Shown here one piece after another: positions 12,469 through 44,531 of a stretch of 64,000 nt of DNA; the first letter of the stretch is position 1; the number at the start of each line of letters is the position of its first letter. The notes beneath the pieces are model-generated. The model did no database searches. It saw nothing but the letters and a program-made list of their open reading frames with translations, and was not told the origin of the DNA. Location of the stretch: assembly GCA_051294375.1 (NCBI GenBank), contig CM119263.1, positions 18,686,628 through 18,750,627 on the forward strand. The letters run 5' to 3'. Made by a program: the position numbers and the translations under genes. The DNA is from Paraspadella gotoi. Lineage: Eukaryota; Chaetognatha.

Positions 12469-13391
12469 TATCGCCTTTTTCTTCCATTCATTCCTACTCC
12501 AAAAATCCTAATAAGGAGTTCGTACTCGTGGGAAAACAGAAACGGTTTCATGAATACATTTGTTGGAAATTGTGAATCGAACGTCGGTCAAATGTCATCG
12601 ACGGTTGCTACTGACAACGGCGGCGGCGGATGTTAACTCTACTTAATGATTTGGTCCGAACTCTCAATAAAGAGGACGACTTGTAAAGCGCAGAAAGAAC
12701 AAACACTGATTCTGCTATGTTTATAGCGATGTTTTGTCCTTTTCTGCTCTTCTCACTCGTATCCAACTGGACCAACATCGTCATCATTTCACGTATCAAT
12801 GTGAACCGAAATAACCAAAAATAATAAAATTTTTGTTTGCCTTTAATTTAATTTCTGTTTTAAAAAAACTTCTCAAAAGCATTTTTCTGTGAGTGGCATG
12901 CAGAAAATTGACGAATTTAAAACTTAGAAGATAATAAAAACATGGGTTTGCAGCATTGGTTTGTCAACGCCATCACATTTTATACATAATTGCCACATTT
13001 TCTCTATCTTTTATTGTTATCTTTGCCGCGTTAAATTTTTCTCAGATTTTTTCAATTTTTCTTCTCTTTCCTGCGGGGGTGAGAAAGGGTGAATTAAGAC
13101 GACGTCGACAGAAATGACAACGAAAGAAAAGACTATGAAGAAGATGGCGTGAGTATGAAGATTCCAATGTGAAATAATGATCATTATTCATCGGCCCAAT
13201 GAATGGGATCATGGGGGGTCTCGTGTCATGGAAGGCTCGAACACCTTGACAATCAAGGGAAATGACGATGACGATGCGCCACCTGGAATTCACACCCACG
13301 CTCGTGGTCTGTCGAGAAAAGAAGACAATTTCCTTAATTCCCCCAAAACTCTCCGCGTTAAATTACAAACCGTTCCTTGTTCAATGCCGAC

Positions 13392-13395
<4 letters not shown>

Positions 13396-13430
<35 letters not shown>

Positions 13431-13458
13431 CTCTTCTTCTCTCTCTCTCTCTCTCTCT
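13396..13458. repeat. Interrupted (CT)n microsatellite
   Basis: CT array broken by CCTCTCTCTTCTT. Confidence 0.9.
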
Positions 13459-13668
13459 GGTTTCTTTTCCCCAATCATCTTTCATTCCCCGAATTTTTTC
13501 ATTTGTTGGATCTCAAATTTAATTTGGTTAACCTGATCAAATTGAATATTTTCATTTTTTATCACGATCCGTCATAAACGGTAGTTGAAAAAGTCGACTA
13601 ACGAAAACTGTAAACGATTTTATAGCCCGTAAATAATTTTTCCCTTTGTTCAATATTTCCGTCTAATT

Positions 13669-13679
13669 CTCTCTCTCTC

Positions 13680-13763
<84 letters not shown>

Positions 13764-13777
13764 TTCTCTCTCTCTCC
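13669..13777. repeat. (CT)n microsatellite
   Basis: CT array of about 100 bp with a CATC interruption near its start and TTTC interruptions near its end. Confidence 0.95.
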
Positions 13778-15039
13778 CCCCCTTTCTCTCTCCAACCCTT
13801 TCCTTTCTCCCTCTCTCTCTATTCATGCACAATTTCTTATCAGACTTCCCTTTCTTCTTTCTGGTTTTACCCCCAACAGATTCTATTCTTCCCTTATCGT
13901 AATTTTCTTTTCATTTTCCCTCACTTTTTCTCCTTTTTTCTTTCCCCATTTTTTCCCTAATTTTCCCGCTTCCCTTTTCCCACTTTCCCTCTTTCGGCAA
14001 AGAGACTACCCACGTTGGTTGCGACGACCACCGATGAGGAACAACGACGGGTTCTTCCGCGGGCGGTCATTCTAAGAAGAAGAACATCGATGCTTGGAAC
14101 AAGGGGAAGAAAAAGATAAGAACAATACAAGAGAACAGAAATGAGTGGAAGAACAAAAAAGAGGAAAACGGAAAGAAGAAGAAACGAAAACAAATTTCAC
14201 GGAAAACCATAAATAAATTTTTGAAAAACCGCATATATAAAAAGAATTAAAAAAGCGTCGTTAATTTTTGCAAATTCATTACCTGGGTCTGAGACGCGAC
14301 GATTCCGCGGCGGAATCTGTGTCACTCAGACTGAGGAAGATGGTCGATGGTCAAATCTTCGTTTGGATGGATCCATTGTCTTCGGTCTGCGGTCGTGAAG
14401 AAATTAAAAGGGACTTACCCGCGGGGACGATTTGCCACGGTCATTCTCGGGACGCGACGGGAGCGACAGTTAAATCGTCCTCTCCGCTCTTTTCGTCATC
14501 CCTTTTGTCATCACCTTCGTCATCTTCCGCTTTATTTTCGTCGTATTAGTCTTCGTTATCACCTTCGATATCTTCCGCTCCATCATTATCGAACTCGCCT
14601 TCGTCGTCTTCGTTGTCGTCTTCGTCATCACTTTTTTTTTAAATAAAGGTATCATGCTTATAGGCGAGGTGAACTTAGGCAATGCCCGACTACATCCACC
14701 GCTCCATCGTTATCACCGTCGCCTTGGTCATCGTCCTCACAGTCATTGAACTCATTTTTTTCTTCGTGGCACAATAAATGATCAAAACTGACGCCACTGA
14801 ATAATTCCCCGAAACAATTGGCTGTCTTGAATCTTGACACTTCATCACATTGACAACAAGTGATATTTCTTTCGATTGATAAACCCTAATTTTGGTTCGT
14901 CCAACTCGCCCACGCACCGCGACCTCGAATTTTCATTTCACGGGTCAAAGAAAAACGAGGATCCCTCACGCTGAGCCCTCTCACTAACCCTGACTCATCT
15001 TCGCTCATCCTACCTTTTTTTTAAAATAAATAATAAAGG

Positions 15040-15090
15040 CGGACAGATGCTAGGCTGTCGGCAAGAGATCGAACCCGTGACCTCTCTCCC
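15040..15090 (-). repeat. tRNA-derived SINE-like B-box fragment
   Basis: On the minus strand GTCACGGGTTCGATCTC contains a near-consensus RNA polymerase III B box. No matching acceptor stem or anticodon loop is visible. Confidence 0.35.
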
Positions 15091-15213
15091 TTTGTTCCGA
15101 TTCGTCCTCCTCGTTTCATCTTCGGCGAAGTCAATTCATCTCGATTTAAGAGGACGAACCAAGATCGGAGCAAACAATGTCATGTCGTCGAGAAGACCAG
15201 AACGCAAACAATT

Positions 15214-15216
<3 letters not shown>

Positions 15217-15293
<77 letters not shown>

Positions 15294-15296
15294 AAA
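15217..15296. repeat. Interrupted (GA)n microsatellite
   Basis: GA array of about 80 bp with single-base interruptions. Confidence 0.9.
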
Positions 15297-15680
15297 GTGG
15301 CATTGAAGATTTATTGTTGCGGCTAACAGATAATTGCGTTCACATTTTCATTGATTTTTTTTCGCGGTCAAGTCAGAGACTAAGTTGTCGCTGACTGTTT
15401 ATCGTTAGTAATTTTTCATCGGTGAGCGATGCCAAGAAGGCCAAATGAGGGTCACGGAGTTGCTTCAAACAAAAACGGTCGCTTATTTGTTGTTTAATGA
15501 CAACTAAATATGATGCCTTATTATTGCGACTTTGTTTTTTTGTAATTTCCCAGTAGACGGTCTCGTGAATATAAAATTGATCAGTGATCAGTGAATGTTC
15601 AATAAAAACCAAGTCATCCGTACTAACTCAGAATTTATTCATCGATCTTTAGACGCGAAAAAAAAAAATAGCGACGGATG

Positions 15681-15741
15681 GTTGCCCGGGAGACGAAAGA
15701 AGTGGCGGCGTTTTTGGCGGTAAATCGGTTGCCAAGGAGAC
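15681..15741. promoter_or_regulatory. Tandem RFX X-box motifs
   Basis: GTTGCCCGGGAGAC (15681-15694) and GTTGCCAAGGAGAC (15728-15741) both fit the X-box pattern GTTNCC-NN-GGNNAC bound by RFX factors. Their starts are 47 bp apart in the same orientation. X-boxes mark promoters of ciliary genes in animals. I found no ciliary gene exon next to them, so any target is unknown. Confidence 0.45.
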
Positions 15742-16294
15742 TTTTTAAGCGGTTGTTGTCAATCCAGCGGCGTCGTTTCAGTAGTCAGCTACGATAGCGG
15801 TGGCTTTTCTGGTCGTTTATGCCGTCGATGGCGCCAAAAAGGGCAATGAAACACGATGGAAGAGGAGATAAGAAAGACGACGACAACGATGACTTGATGT
15901 CGGTGGCCTAAGCGACAAGTTTGAATTATAGAACTGAAATTGAAGGACAAAAGAGTCTATTCTTTTCTTACTAATTTTACTGTCGAATTGGTTTTCAAAG
16001 ATGCACACCTACCAATAATAAAAAAACGGTGAAATTATTTTGCTACACGAACGATTATCCGTTGTTCCTTCGAGAATCACTTATCGTTCGTTGTGATCGA
16101 TATCGAGTGATTCCTCCGAAAAACCACAAAATCGCGACCTCGATCGATATTCGCGGTCGTTTTTAACCCTAATCTGAACCTTAGCCCTTCGCTTTGCATC
16201 ACACTCACTGATTTAGTCCCTTTTTCCTGTTTGTATAATTTCAATGCGGTGATCGGAAGGATTGTGTCTCCGCTTTTATTAAGAACACAAAAAG

Positions 16295-16320
<26 letters not shown>
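16295..16320. repeat. Short (CT)n microsatellite
   Basis: Perfect CT run of 26 bp. Confidence 0.9.
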
Positions 16321-16325
<5 letters not shown>

Positions 16326-16928
16326 CCTCCCTTTTTTTAGAGATAAAAAACCGGTCTTTAAAAAAGTCTTCCTGTTTTAGAGAATCTCTCCCATTCTCCA
16401 AGATTGTCTCTCTGTTAGATGCTTATCTGCCTCTAAAATCGAAAATATGATTAAAATCGGCGCGGAGCTCCGGTTCAAAACAAATTTGAATCAGTTATCT
16501 TATCGCAATTTTTTTTTTAGAAGCGGTATGACCTCTTTAAAACTTTATTTAAATAACATTCTGAATTTACATGTAATGCCAGAAATGTGTCAAAGAGAAA
16601 ACTAACGAGATTCAATTTTTTTTCCATAAAGAATGTAAAGGGTATTAACTATTTAGGGTTTTTTTTTATAAATCCATATGCCCGATAAGATGCTATGATC
16701 ATTGATCAACATGCAGTCGTAAAGTTAATTTTTATTTGACGCATCTGAAAAGAAAAAAAATGTGATTCTTGAAAAAAGCCACCAAGAAACAAAGTTTGAG
16801 AAACAAACAAAGATATAACCACCGAAAAAAAAAAGACAAGAAAAGAAAAGAAAAGAAGAGGATGTAGAGGCCTGAAATCGATTAAAACCTTAAGGCTTAA
16901 GATACGCGATCCGGGAACGAAATGCCAG

Positions 16929-16930
<2 letters not shown>

Positions 16931-16980
<50 letters not shown>
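16931..16980. repeat. (CT)n microsatellite
   Basis: CT array of about 48 bp. Confidence 0.95.
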
Positions 16981-16982
<2 letters not shown>

Positions 16983-17738
16983 CTCCTACTCTCAGAGAAT
17001 CGTGGTACAAAGTGCCATCCTAAATATTTCCTCATTTGCAATGTGCTGTCATAAAATTGATAAATGCGTAAATTATTGGGAATTATTACAAAGACAATTT
17101 TCTTTCCGTTTAAAAAAATATTAATTATTCATTCTTTTCTTTACGCAAAAGTTCATATATTTGACTCCTTCTCTATTTCTTACTCTCAGGTCTCGTACTC
17201 GAGATCTTCGCGACACAATGCCGATAAAAGAGGTTGCCTCCGGTATTTGCCGGCGCCGTCGATGCAGCTCTCTCGTTTTCGTCGTTGTCGTCGTTGTCGT
17301 TAGCGATATTTAGACGTTTACGATTTCGATTTTAATGTTTAGTGAGAGAAATTTGAAAATCCATATCGGGGCGAGCCCCTCGCCTCGAGCGCCCAGTTTC
17401 CCTCGGATTAATAACGACCAGCGGGGGGCGAACTAAGGGCCTCACGAAATCTTCGTAACGAGATCATACTGTACGGCATCTACGAGTACAGTAAGACTTT
17501 TGAATTCCTTGACTCGAATTGAAAACGAGTTTTGTTGTCGAAAATATATTTCCTTTCGAGATCGTATATTTTAAAATCTATATAGTTGAAGATACATAAA
17601 TATTAAATAATTTTCTTCTATTACACCCTCAAACAATCATAAGGGTAACCTAAAAGTAAAGATATCCAAATCATTGTTTATCAAAAACTGATGGTACAAA
17701 ACACAAAAGTAAATATTTTAAAAGATACGCGGCATCAT

Positions 17739-17860
<122 letters not shown>

Positions 17861-17909
17861 ATCCCCAAGTTTACCTTACATTTTGTCGTCCCGTCCGTCG
17901 AGCAATACG

Positions 17910-18018
17910 AAGACGACGACGACAACTTCGGCGAGGACGACGACGACGACGACGACGATAGCAACGACGACCGCGAACTGCGGCAACGACAACGACGATG
18001 ACGACGACGACGACACCG
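17910..18018. repeat. (GAC/ACG)n trinucleotide-rich tract
   Basis: Imperfect GAC/CGA trinucleotide runs. They create Thr- or Asp-rich and Arg-rich open frames that are probably not coding. Related GTC/GAC tracts occur near 14580-14630, 22470-22520, 25050-25085 and 26000-26020. Confidence 0.8.
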
Positions 18019-19218
18019 CTGTTATTATTTCCTCTCCTTATCGCAGTTATACTCTTGTGTCTCGATCGGTGGCGAATTTTTACCAACAAAAACGACGGAA
18101 CAAAAAAAAAGGAAAAGAAGAAAAAATAACATGCACTCTTAAAAAAAAATTATATTTTGAAAGAAGAAAATCTAAACCAACTGATAACTTTTAAAAGTTA
18201 AACAGTTAATATTGAAAAAAACTTTTACGTTTTGAAAAACAAAAGTGATCGTTTTAATATTCTTAGATTCGAGATTTCATATAACATACAACACTATTAA
18301 TGATATTTTTTTTTCTTCGCCCTTCTTTCCTCCTTTCCCTTCTCTGGTATAATTCCTTTTCTGTCTTTTAAAAATGTTTCTTCATCTTCCTTCCTTACCC
18401 TTCCTTCCCCTTTCCCCAAGGGTCTTCGACGATGTCCAAATTCCCGCCGAGATTCACTTTTCCGGTAAACCTCCCTCGCTCCGCGGATTCCTCGATTCCA
18501 CGCTACGCGAATTTTGGCCGCACGAACCCGCGTCGTGCGGACCCCACGATTCCACGCCGCGCGGATCGGCGCGATATTTTTGTCGGTCGCTCGTAGCGCG
18601 ACAAAATCTCGAACAAAAACTACGACTCAAATTTCGAAGAAAGAAATGGGTGAATAAATTTTCTCTTCGTTGCACTCAGAAAATTTGTGGAAAGTAAATG
18701 TATACGAACAAATCATCAATGAAAAAAAATCTCTGGATCCGCGGATTGTACATAAATATATCTATTTATTTCTTTTTTCCCTTAAACGGAAGCATAAAGG
18801 ACCAAAAAAAACTCGGAAGTCACTTAAACAAAAGTTCGCTAATGTTTATGTGAGAGAAAAAAAAAGAGGTTGTTTTGTATTTTTTTGTTCTAAAAAAAAA
18901 ATAAACGAAACAAAGAAATCTCGGTGCCTCAACGACGATCAAATACAAACACAAATCCCCCCCCCCTCTATTTTACCCGCGACGCTTAAACCGGAACGTC
19001 GCCAAATGAACCTATGATCTCATAAACTTTTCCACGGATTAAATTTGTCCCACGAACGTAAATAGCCCAAAAATTCGTGCGAAATTTCCAGTGAAAGTAA
19101 AATGAAATAAAAACAAAAGACTCATGTGACCGAAGACCGCCGTCGACGAAAACGGTAAAAAAAGAAAGTGAAAAAAAAAAAGTGCAAAAGCCGGTCATTT
19201 CTGATTCTGTCTGCGAAT

Positions 19219-19235
19219 CTCTCGCTCTCGCTCTC

Positions 19236-19298
<63 letters not shown>
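19219..19298. repeat. (CTCGCT)n and (CT)n microsatellite
   Basis: A short CTCGCT hexamer run leads into a CT array of about 58 bp. Confidence 0.9.
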
Positions 19299-19300
<2 letters not shown>

Positions 19301-19499
19301 GTCACTCCGAATTCCGGTGACTCGGGCGTTTTGTTCAGTTTCATGCGCCGACCACTCGATTATCTCGATACAATTCATATTTTTGCGCCAAACTCGCCGT
19401 TGGTCAGCGTTTAAACTCCCGCTCTTTTCTCGCGACGACTGAACGGCGATTCTCGTGTTTTCGGTTGCGTGCAATTGGCGCTCGATGCAAACAATCGCG

Positions 19500-19590
19500 T
19501 TCGGCGACCGTGGGACTCGAATCCCATGCAAACAAACTCGGTCCAATTGCCTCTCTACGCCCGGATCCTACCAAGAAAGAGGTGAGCTCG
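19500..19590 (-). repeat. tRNA-derived SINE-like fragment
   Basis: The minus strand contains GGGATTCGAGTCCCAC, a good B box. No clear cloverleaf could be built around it. Confidence 0.35.
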
Positions 19591-20020
19591 CGAAGGAGAG
19601 AAGGATAAGAAAGTGAAACAATCTCTCACTTTAAAAAATGAAGTATATTTATCGAATTGCAACTGAAAATCTCGCTCTCTATCTTAGAAGCATTAAGTAT
19701 ATAAAGCAACGAAACTTACATCTATTGAACTATGTATAAGATAACCCATTTTAATCAAAACAATTTTAAAAAAGCCCCACCGTTTTATAAAATTTTAATC
19801 TCACAGTCAGACGAAAATGTTTTGGCCGAATATTTTTCTCACTTCAAACAAAAAAGAATGAAATAAGTTTTTTTTTTCTATAAAAACCAAAGAAAAAAAG
19901 GAATCAATATTTAAAAAAAAAGCCAAGAAAAAGCGGAGCTTTGGAATTGGGGAAACAAACAGGAGAATGAGAAGACCCCTCGAAGCGAGAGAAGTGAAAG
20001 ATTGAGAGTGAGCCCTGTGA

Positions 20021-20243
20021 TGTCTCTCTCTCTCTCTCTTTCTCTCTCTTTTTCTCTCTGTCTCTCTCTGTCTCTCTCTGTCTATCTCTGTCTCTCTTTC
20101 TGTCTATCTCTCTCTCTCTCTGTCTATCTCTGTCTCTCTTTGTCTCTCTCTCTGTCTCTACTTTGTCTCTCTCTTCTCCTCTCCTCTCGTCGATCCTCTC
20201 TCCTTCCCTCTCGTCTCTCTCTCTCTATCTCTCTCTCTCTCTC
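20021..20243. repeat. Degenerate (CT)n with TCTG/TCTA variants
   Basis: About 220 bp of imperfect CT repeat with periodic TCTG and TCTA variants, older or more mutated than the perfect arrays nearby. Confidence 0.85.
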
Positions 20244-21557
20244 GGCCAGCAAATCCCGGAATCCAGGGGACGAATCTGTCTAAACATCCTCCGACAGACA
20301 GCGACGCCATCTTCAGGTCCAAAGTTTTCGTCCGGATTCTCGGCGCCGATTTGTTTGGTTAGAGTTAGTGCACGCCAGCCGCCGCTGCCGCCGCCGATTC
20401 CGCTGATGCCGGGACACTAATGCCTGGTCACTAATGCCTGAATATTATCTCTAATGCAGACCTTTTTTTTTGGAGTTGGTTATAATCCAATGGCACCGGC
20501 GAAACCAAATCTCCTGCGCTTTTAAACATCTGTCGTTTTCAATTTTGATATTTAGAGAACATTTCTCAAAATATTTTCGTTAATTTTAGAAGGCAAGAAT
20601 GACCCTTACAAACTCCTTAGTATCCACCCCAAGGATCCCTTCCAGACTTTTAAAGGCCGGTAAAGTGTTTGAAATGTGACACGAAAGAAAAAAAAAAAAG
20701 ATTCGAATTCGTGAACTTTCGTAATCTGCCCAAAATATCGTCGGGTGATTATGATTATGATCTGGAAAATAGAAATAAAATAAATGATAAAAGTTGGAGG
20801 ATATTCCGAAGTCGCGGCTTGCTGATTTATTGGCTTTTTATCCTCTTCGTCCATCAGTCAGAATTATGCCGTTTTTAACTTAATAATCTGAGGGTTAAAA
20901 ACCAGGTAAAATAGAATTACCTCGAAGAACAACAGTTTTTAAGGAAAAGATCGGGATAATTTTTGGCTCAAAAGATCATTATATACTTATATATCGTTAT
21001 ATTATTTTCGATTCAATAAAATTTATTACAGGATTAGTAGATATAGAATTTGTAGAGAATTAAATTATAACCAAATTGTAAAAAGAAGTTTACCAAACTT
21101 TTTATGCATCTTTATTAATTATTGTCAGGTTCTTCAATTTTTCATCAATAAAAAGAATGGTTTCCAAACGTGACTGTTTGTGCCCTACATTGACAAGTCG
21201 TCTTTTTTAAAAAATGAAAAAAGAAAGAAAAACCGTATTCAAGTCTATTTTTGTTTGAGGATGTTCTGTTCTATTGACTTAAGAAGAACATCACTTAGCT
21301 CCAAGAGCGAACATACTATACTATATAACTTTAAAGGGCGAGTTAATATTTGAATGAGACCCTTTCTAAACGGCAGTTTCATTCGAAGCATTGTTAAACG
21401 TAGTTTTTTGGTTAAAAAATGAAGGCCGCAAAAAGAGTCATTTTAAAACTAATAATATTGACAATATATTTATATTTTTTTCGTCGTTCATTCAGTCATC
21501 GTCGTAGATGTCGTCCACTTTCAGACAGCCGCCGCCCATGAGAAAAAAACACCTCTG

Positions 21558-21558
21558 T

Positions 21559-21637
<79 letters not shown>
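21558..21637. repeat. (GA)n microsatellite
   Basis: GA array of about 80 bp with ACAAA and AAA interruptions. Confidence 0.9.
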
Positions 21638-21641
<4 letters not shown>

Positions 21642-22470
21642 GATGAGCGATCTATCGTATAATTGCATCAGCTGCGCGAGGCCGCCCGGAGTTTGTCCCG
21701 CCCCTGTCGATGATGTCAGTGCCACCCCCGCGGCGCCAAAGATCGTCTTGGGTCTGCAGAAGCGAGGCGTCCGGCGAGAAAGCTTTTTATTAGGAAAATG
21801 AGTGGTTCGACTATGATTGGTAACTTCGATTCTCCCTTCGGTTTTTAACCTGGAGAATCCGGGTTTGTGGTTCCCAATATCAAGAATCAAGATGGTCGCT
21901 GAAGAATCTTTTTTGTCAAAAATCACAGTTTGTATGAACAAAAAATTTAAAATGATACACAATTTTTTCTTCTTATTTTCATTTTTTTTTGTTAGTTGAC
22001 TCGTTATTACTTAATGCTGATTCGGCTAAGGACTGCGAAACTTCGTTCTTAAAGTCAAACTGAGCTACTATAACAAGCGTTAAGCGACTCGAGGCTCATT
22101 TTATCTCTCCTTTTGGATATTCAAATCAACTGAGAAATGAAGGTGGAACTTTTCTGAATAAAAAAGATTGTCCTATCAGACAAATGCAACTTATTGTCTC
22201 AAGATCACCTTTAAGTAAATTTTGTACAACGACAAGTACACATATATTTTACAAAAGCTTTTCCAATCCCCCATCACCATTCGGCACCCTCTTCACTGAG
22301 TTCACTCCCGTCCGACTCTTCACAGTCTCCTTTTCACCGCCACCCCTTCGCGAGCCTCTCGACCCGGGGATCGTGTTTGTTCCCCTCAACACTTTTCTTT
22401 TTCGCTTCGACCCTAAATCGAGAGGAAATCTCTTTATCAACAGTCACTCCCTCAATCTTGGCGACAGACT

Positions 22471-22486
22471 CGTCGTCGTCGTCGTG

Positions 22487-22518
<32 letters not shown>

Positions 22519-22520
22519 TC
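22471..22520. repeat. (GTC)n trinucleotide repeat
   Basis: Nearly perfect GTC repeat of about 48 bp, encoding Val or Asp runs in spurious frames. Confidence 0.9.
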
Positions 22521-22795
22521 TTCTTTCCAAGAGATGTCATCGTGGTTTTCCACGAAGTAATCTTAGTGATTGTCCTTGTGACGTCACAATTGTCACTTTA
22601 TCGAACGGAAACGATTGGTTTTTGTTGACGGAGATTTACCGACAAAACCTCACTCATTATGGTTCACTTTGTCTTTGGTGCGTCTTCTGATTTACGACTC
22701 ATATTTCGGGCAGTGAACCCGTTTTCATTTTTTTGTCATATTCGGGATGTTTGTCAGTCCTTTCACTTTTGCTCAGGCCACGGGAGTTCAATGAC

Positions 22796-22800
<5 letters not shown>

Positions 22801-22835
<35 letters not shown>

Positions 22836-22850
22836 TCTCTCTCTCTCTTC

Positions 22851-22890
<40 letters not shown>
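22801..22890. repeat. (CT)n microsatellite
   Basis: CT array of about 90 bp with a few CC or TTCC interruptions. Confidence 0.9.
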
Positions 22891-22893
<3 letters not shown>

Positions 22894-23489
22894 AGAGGAT
22901 AATGACTCATCGTCCCCAATTCTTCATCGATCTCGTTGTCCTCGTCTTTGCTGTGACAAATTTGTTACATTGGAAGATATTCGATTGGGTGATTATTTTG
23001 TGATTCATTCAGGTCACTTAAAAATTGGATAATTTTTATTGGTCTTTTTCCTATATTTAGGTTTTCTTTATAAAGAAATAAATTGCCTTCCGAGTTTCTT
23101 TTACTCTATTAGAATTTTCTGAAACATTATTTCTCTTATACGGTTATTTCTTTTCGATTCAATAAAATTTATTACTTGATATAGAATAGCTAATCAGTTT
23201 CACCAAAATAAAACTGATCGATATTGGTATTTTTCTCAAACTTTTAAAATTTTGCAAAGCAGTTTCAATTTTCTTTGAGAATTAGAAAGTACATATTCTT
23301 ACTTTTCAAAACTCGTAAAAAAGAATAAAAATAAACAAGGAACATTAATAAACCTCACGTCCCAGAAAGAACTGCAAATCTCACGCCAAACAATCTCTCT
23401 TTCTCCCATTTCCTTTCTCTCGATGGGGTCCCCTCTCCGGCGTTCAAGTGTCTATGGCACTCTCATCTCGAGCAATGGATACGCCGATC

Positions 23490-23492
23490 TCT

Positions 23493-23528
<36 letters not shown>
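23490..23528. repeat. (CT)n microsatellite
   Basis: CT array of about 38 bp. Confidence 0.9.
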
Positions 23529-23530
<2 letters not shown>

Positions 23531-24484
23531 GACCTTCATTTTCGTTTATAAATTTCACTATTACCCAAGTTTCCCGCTCGATATGTCAATAAAGAGACTT
23601 TTTGCCAAAAGCAAACAGCATCCTATTCGGAATAAAAAGGAAACGTATGGATGTATTATCAAGTTGTATTTTTAAACGACGTGTGAATTAGGTTCCCTAA
23701 GATACCTAATGATAGATACTGTGATCGTGAATTCCCACTGAAAAAATCGATGGTGTGCCACAATGGCATCTTTACGGGATGGTGATTTCAAAAATCAGAT
23801 GTATTCTTTAATTTTTCATTTTATTTCAAAATTTACATATCTTTAAATAGTAATATTATTACAAAGAGGAAAGTAGTGTTGTGAAGTAGAAGAGAAATAT
23901 TTTTCTCAGTAAAGCTTGCTATAATAATAACGAATAAGAATTATCGAATGACGTAGTTGTCGCCAAATCTTGGGACGAATTTTTTTCACAATCGATTGTT
24001 TGTAATCTTTTAATAAATTCGCCGATAAAAAAGATCTCTTCGTCTCCTCCCACACCTCGGCCCTCAATTAAATCGTCGTGTACTCTCTCTTTCTCTCTCT
24101 CTCACACTCTCTCTCACTCTCTCCTTCATTATTTTCCTTTTCTTCTCCCTTTCCTCTTCCTTTTTTCTGCTCATCACGGGTTCTCAAAAAGCGACGTCAA
24201 CTCATTAGAACAAGATAACCCGATTCGAAGGACAAATCAAAAGAAATCTTTCTATCCAACGAGAAAAGATATCCGAGTTGAATACGTAGATCATAAGTTG
24301 ATAATCTTATCTCCTCGTCAGAAGAATCCCGACCTGCGCCCGAAATTCCAAGAGCATTCGTCCATTTCTGAGATTATCTTGTCAGATCGCGCGACTCGTT
24401 AAATGACGATTCATTTCCCGGAATATCTTCCGAATCCGGGATTACCGAACGACATTCGTAATTAGCGAATCTTTTCGATTTCCA

Positions 24485-24562
24485 GCCGGGCGCGTGGGCG
24501 CACTGGAAAGGGCGGGGTGACAGATTGGACGTCTGGGGTTCGATTCCCCCCCCTGGCGAAGG
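24485..24562 (+). repeat. tRNA-derived SINE-like element
   Basis: GGGGTTCGATTCCCC (24536-24550) is a strong B box. About 40 bp upstream, GGGCGCGTGGGCGCACTGGA resembles an A-box region. The CCCCC after the B box and the lack of a full cloverleaf favour a SINE head over a functional tRNA. Confidence 0.45.
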
Positions 24563-25482
24563 CGTCGTCCTATTCGTCGGTAGCAATCGCTCGATCGGAT
24601 GTTGGGGTTGTTCAAAGTTGTTAAGCCGAACGACGATCGAAAGGAAAAAGAAGTACAATCACAACAACAAACTCGATCACGACGACAAGGGAAACAAAAA
24701 GGGACGACGACGACAAAGGCGAAACACAAAAGGGCCGACTCTGGAAGAAAAAAAAAGTCTTCAGACAAGTCGGTTATTCATCGGCGAAAAATGGTGATCA
24801 TGTGATATTTTTCGGTGACGTCAATCCTCGAGAAACAAAATTTTTTTTTTGTCGCCAAATATTTTTTTGTTGAGTCGTGAAAGGCAAGAGCGGCTTCCGT
24901 GTGAAATATTTTTTAACTTCAATTTAAAGTCAATTCTTTTCAACTTTGGCTTAACTGTTAACGTATTTAGGAAAGAATTTAAAATAAAGTTTTCCCTTTT
25001 TTTTCTTAATCCTTAACTCAAGCATGTGGTCACCGAAAGTTTCTTTGATGGTCGTCTTTGTCGTCGTTTTTGTCGTCGTCTTCGCGTATCCTTACCTTTA
25101 ATCGCTCGAGCGGATCTAACTGCGGCTGAGAAAGTTTGAAATTTAACTGTCTGAAGGCGGCGAGGCACCTTTCTATTAAAACAAAAAAAAAAAAAATTCT
25201 ATTATATATTCATTTTAAAAAGTTAAATAAAAAATTTTAATAGATTAGATAGAAAGCTGGCTTTAAAATATTTTTAATAATTAAAACGTTGTTCTTGAAA
25301 ATAATAAATTTTAAACAGAAACAATTCATTAAAATTATAAAATTCTTTTCAGTTGCAATTTTAAAGAGCTTATTGGGATGTACATAATTGGTCATTAACA
25401 AGATTAGGATGTTGTGGACGCATCATGAAGAGTTGATGATTCTTTTGTTTTAAACTAATCGGAAATCGTTGATGAACGGCTT

Positions 25483-25615
<133 letters not shown>

Positions 25616-25712
25616 ATCGCTATGATTAGTCGTGTTAGAAAGTTGTAAACGCTGGGCGGGAAGCCTCAATGAAATTTTAATTTCTTCTTTCTTCTTTTTT
25701 TTTTCTTTTCAG

Positions 25713-44105
<18,393 letters not shown>

Positions 44106-44525
44106 GCAAACAAAAAAAAAAACAAAACAAAACAAAAAACGAAAAAAAACGACGAATTAAATTTTAGACAAAAACACAAAAGAAAACAAAAGAAAAAAAC
44201 TAGATGTCGCTAAAAAGAAAAACAAAGATGGACGCGAAGGATGCCAATCAAAAAAAACTGAAAATACAATCAAACGATTTGAAAAACAAAAATGCCAGAG
44301 ACGAGAAGTAAACAAAGCGGACTCTTAGCGCAAAAAGACAACAACAAAAAATCATGCGATATGAACGCGGAAGAATGGATGGAAGCCAAACCGAGGGGAA
44401 ACGGCGGCAGAACGGAGAATTCATTATGTTATATTAAAAAATTAATAAGAACGCTCACAAAAAATGGCGTCCGGGAGATTTTTGTTATTTAAGATTACAA
44501 TTAAACATGAAACGAGTTTTTTTCG

Positions 44526-44531
44526 AATAAA
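44526..44531 (+). terminator. Putative polyadenylation signal of the FGF gene
   Basis: AATAAA about 420 bp downstream of the FGF stop codon. It is conserved in both copies of the duplicated block. Confidence 0.35.

Noticed and set aside
14268-14840. Several overlapping Ser/Arg- or Thr/Lys-rich frames
   Set aside because: They derive from TCG/GTC trinucleotide-rich DNA and conflict on both strands with no conserved content.
18420-18620. CpG-rich block with a repeated CGATTCCACG word and open frames on both strands
   Set aside because: Neither frame resembles a known protein and the repetition explains the openness. Kept only as an unexplained GC-rich patch.
24485-24562. Functional tRNA gene
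   Set aside because: The B box is good, but no acceptor stem, anticodon loop or proper spacing could be formed.
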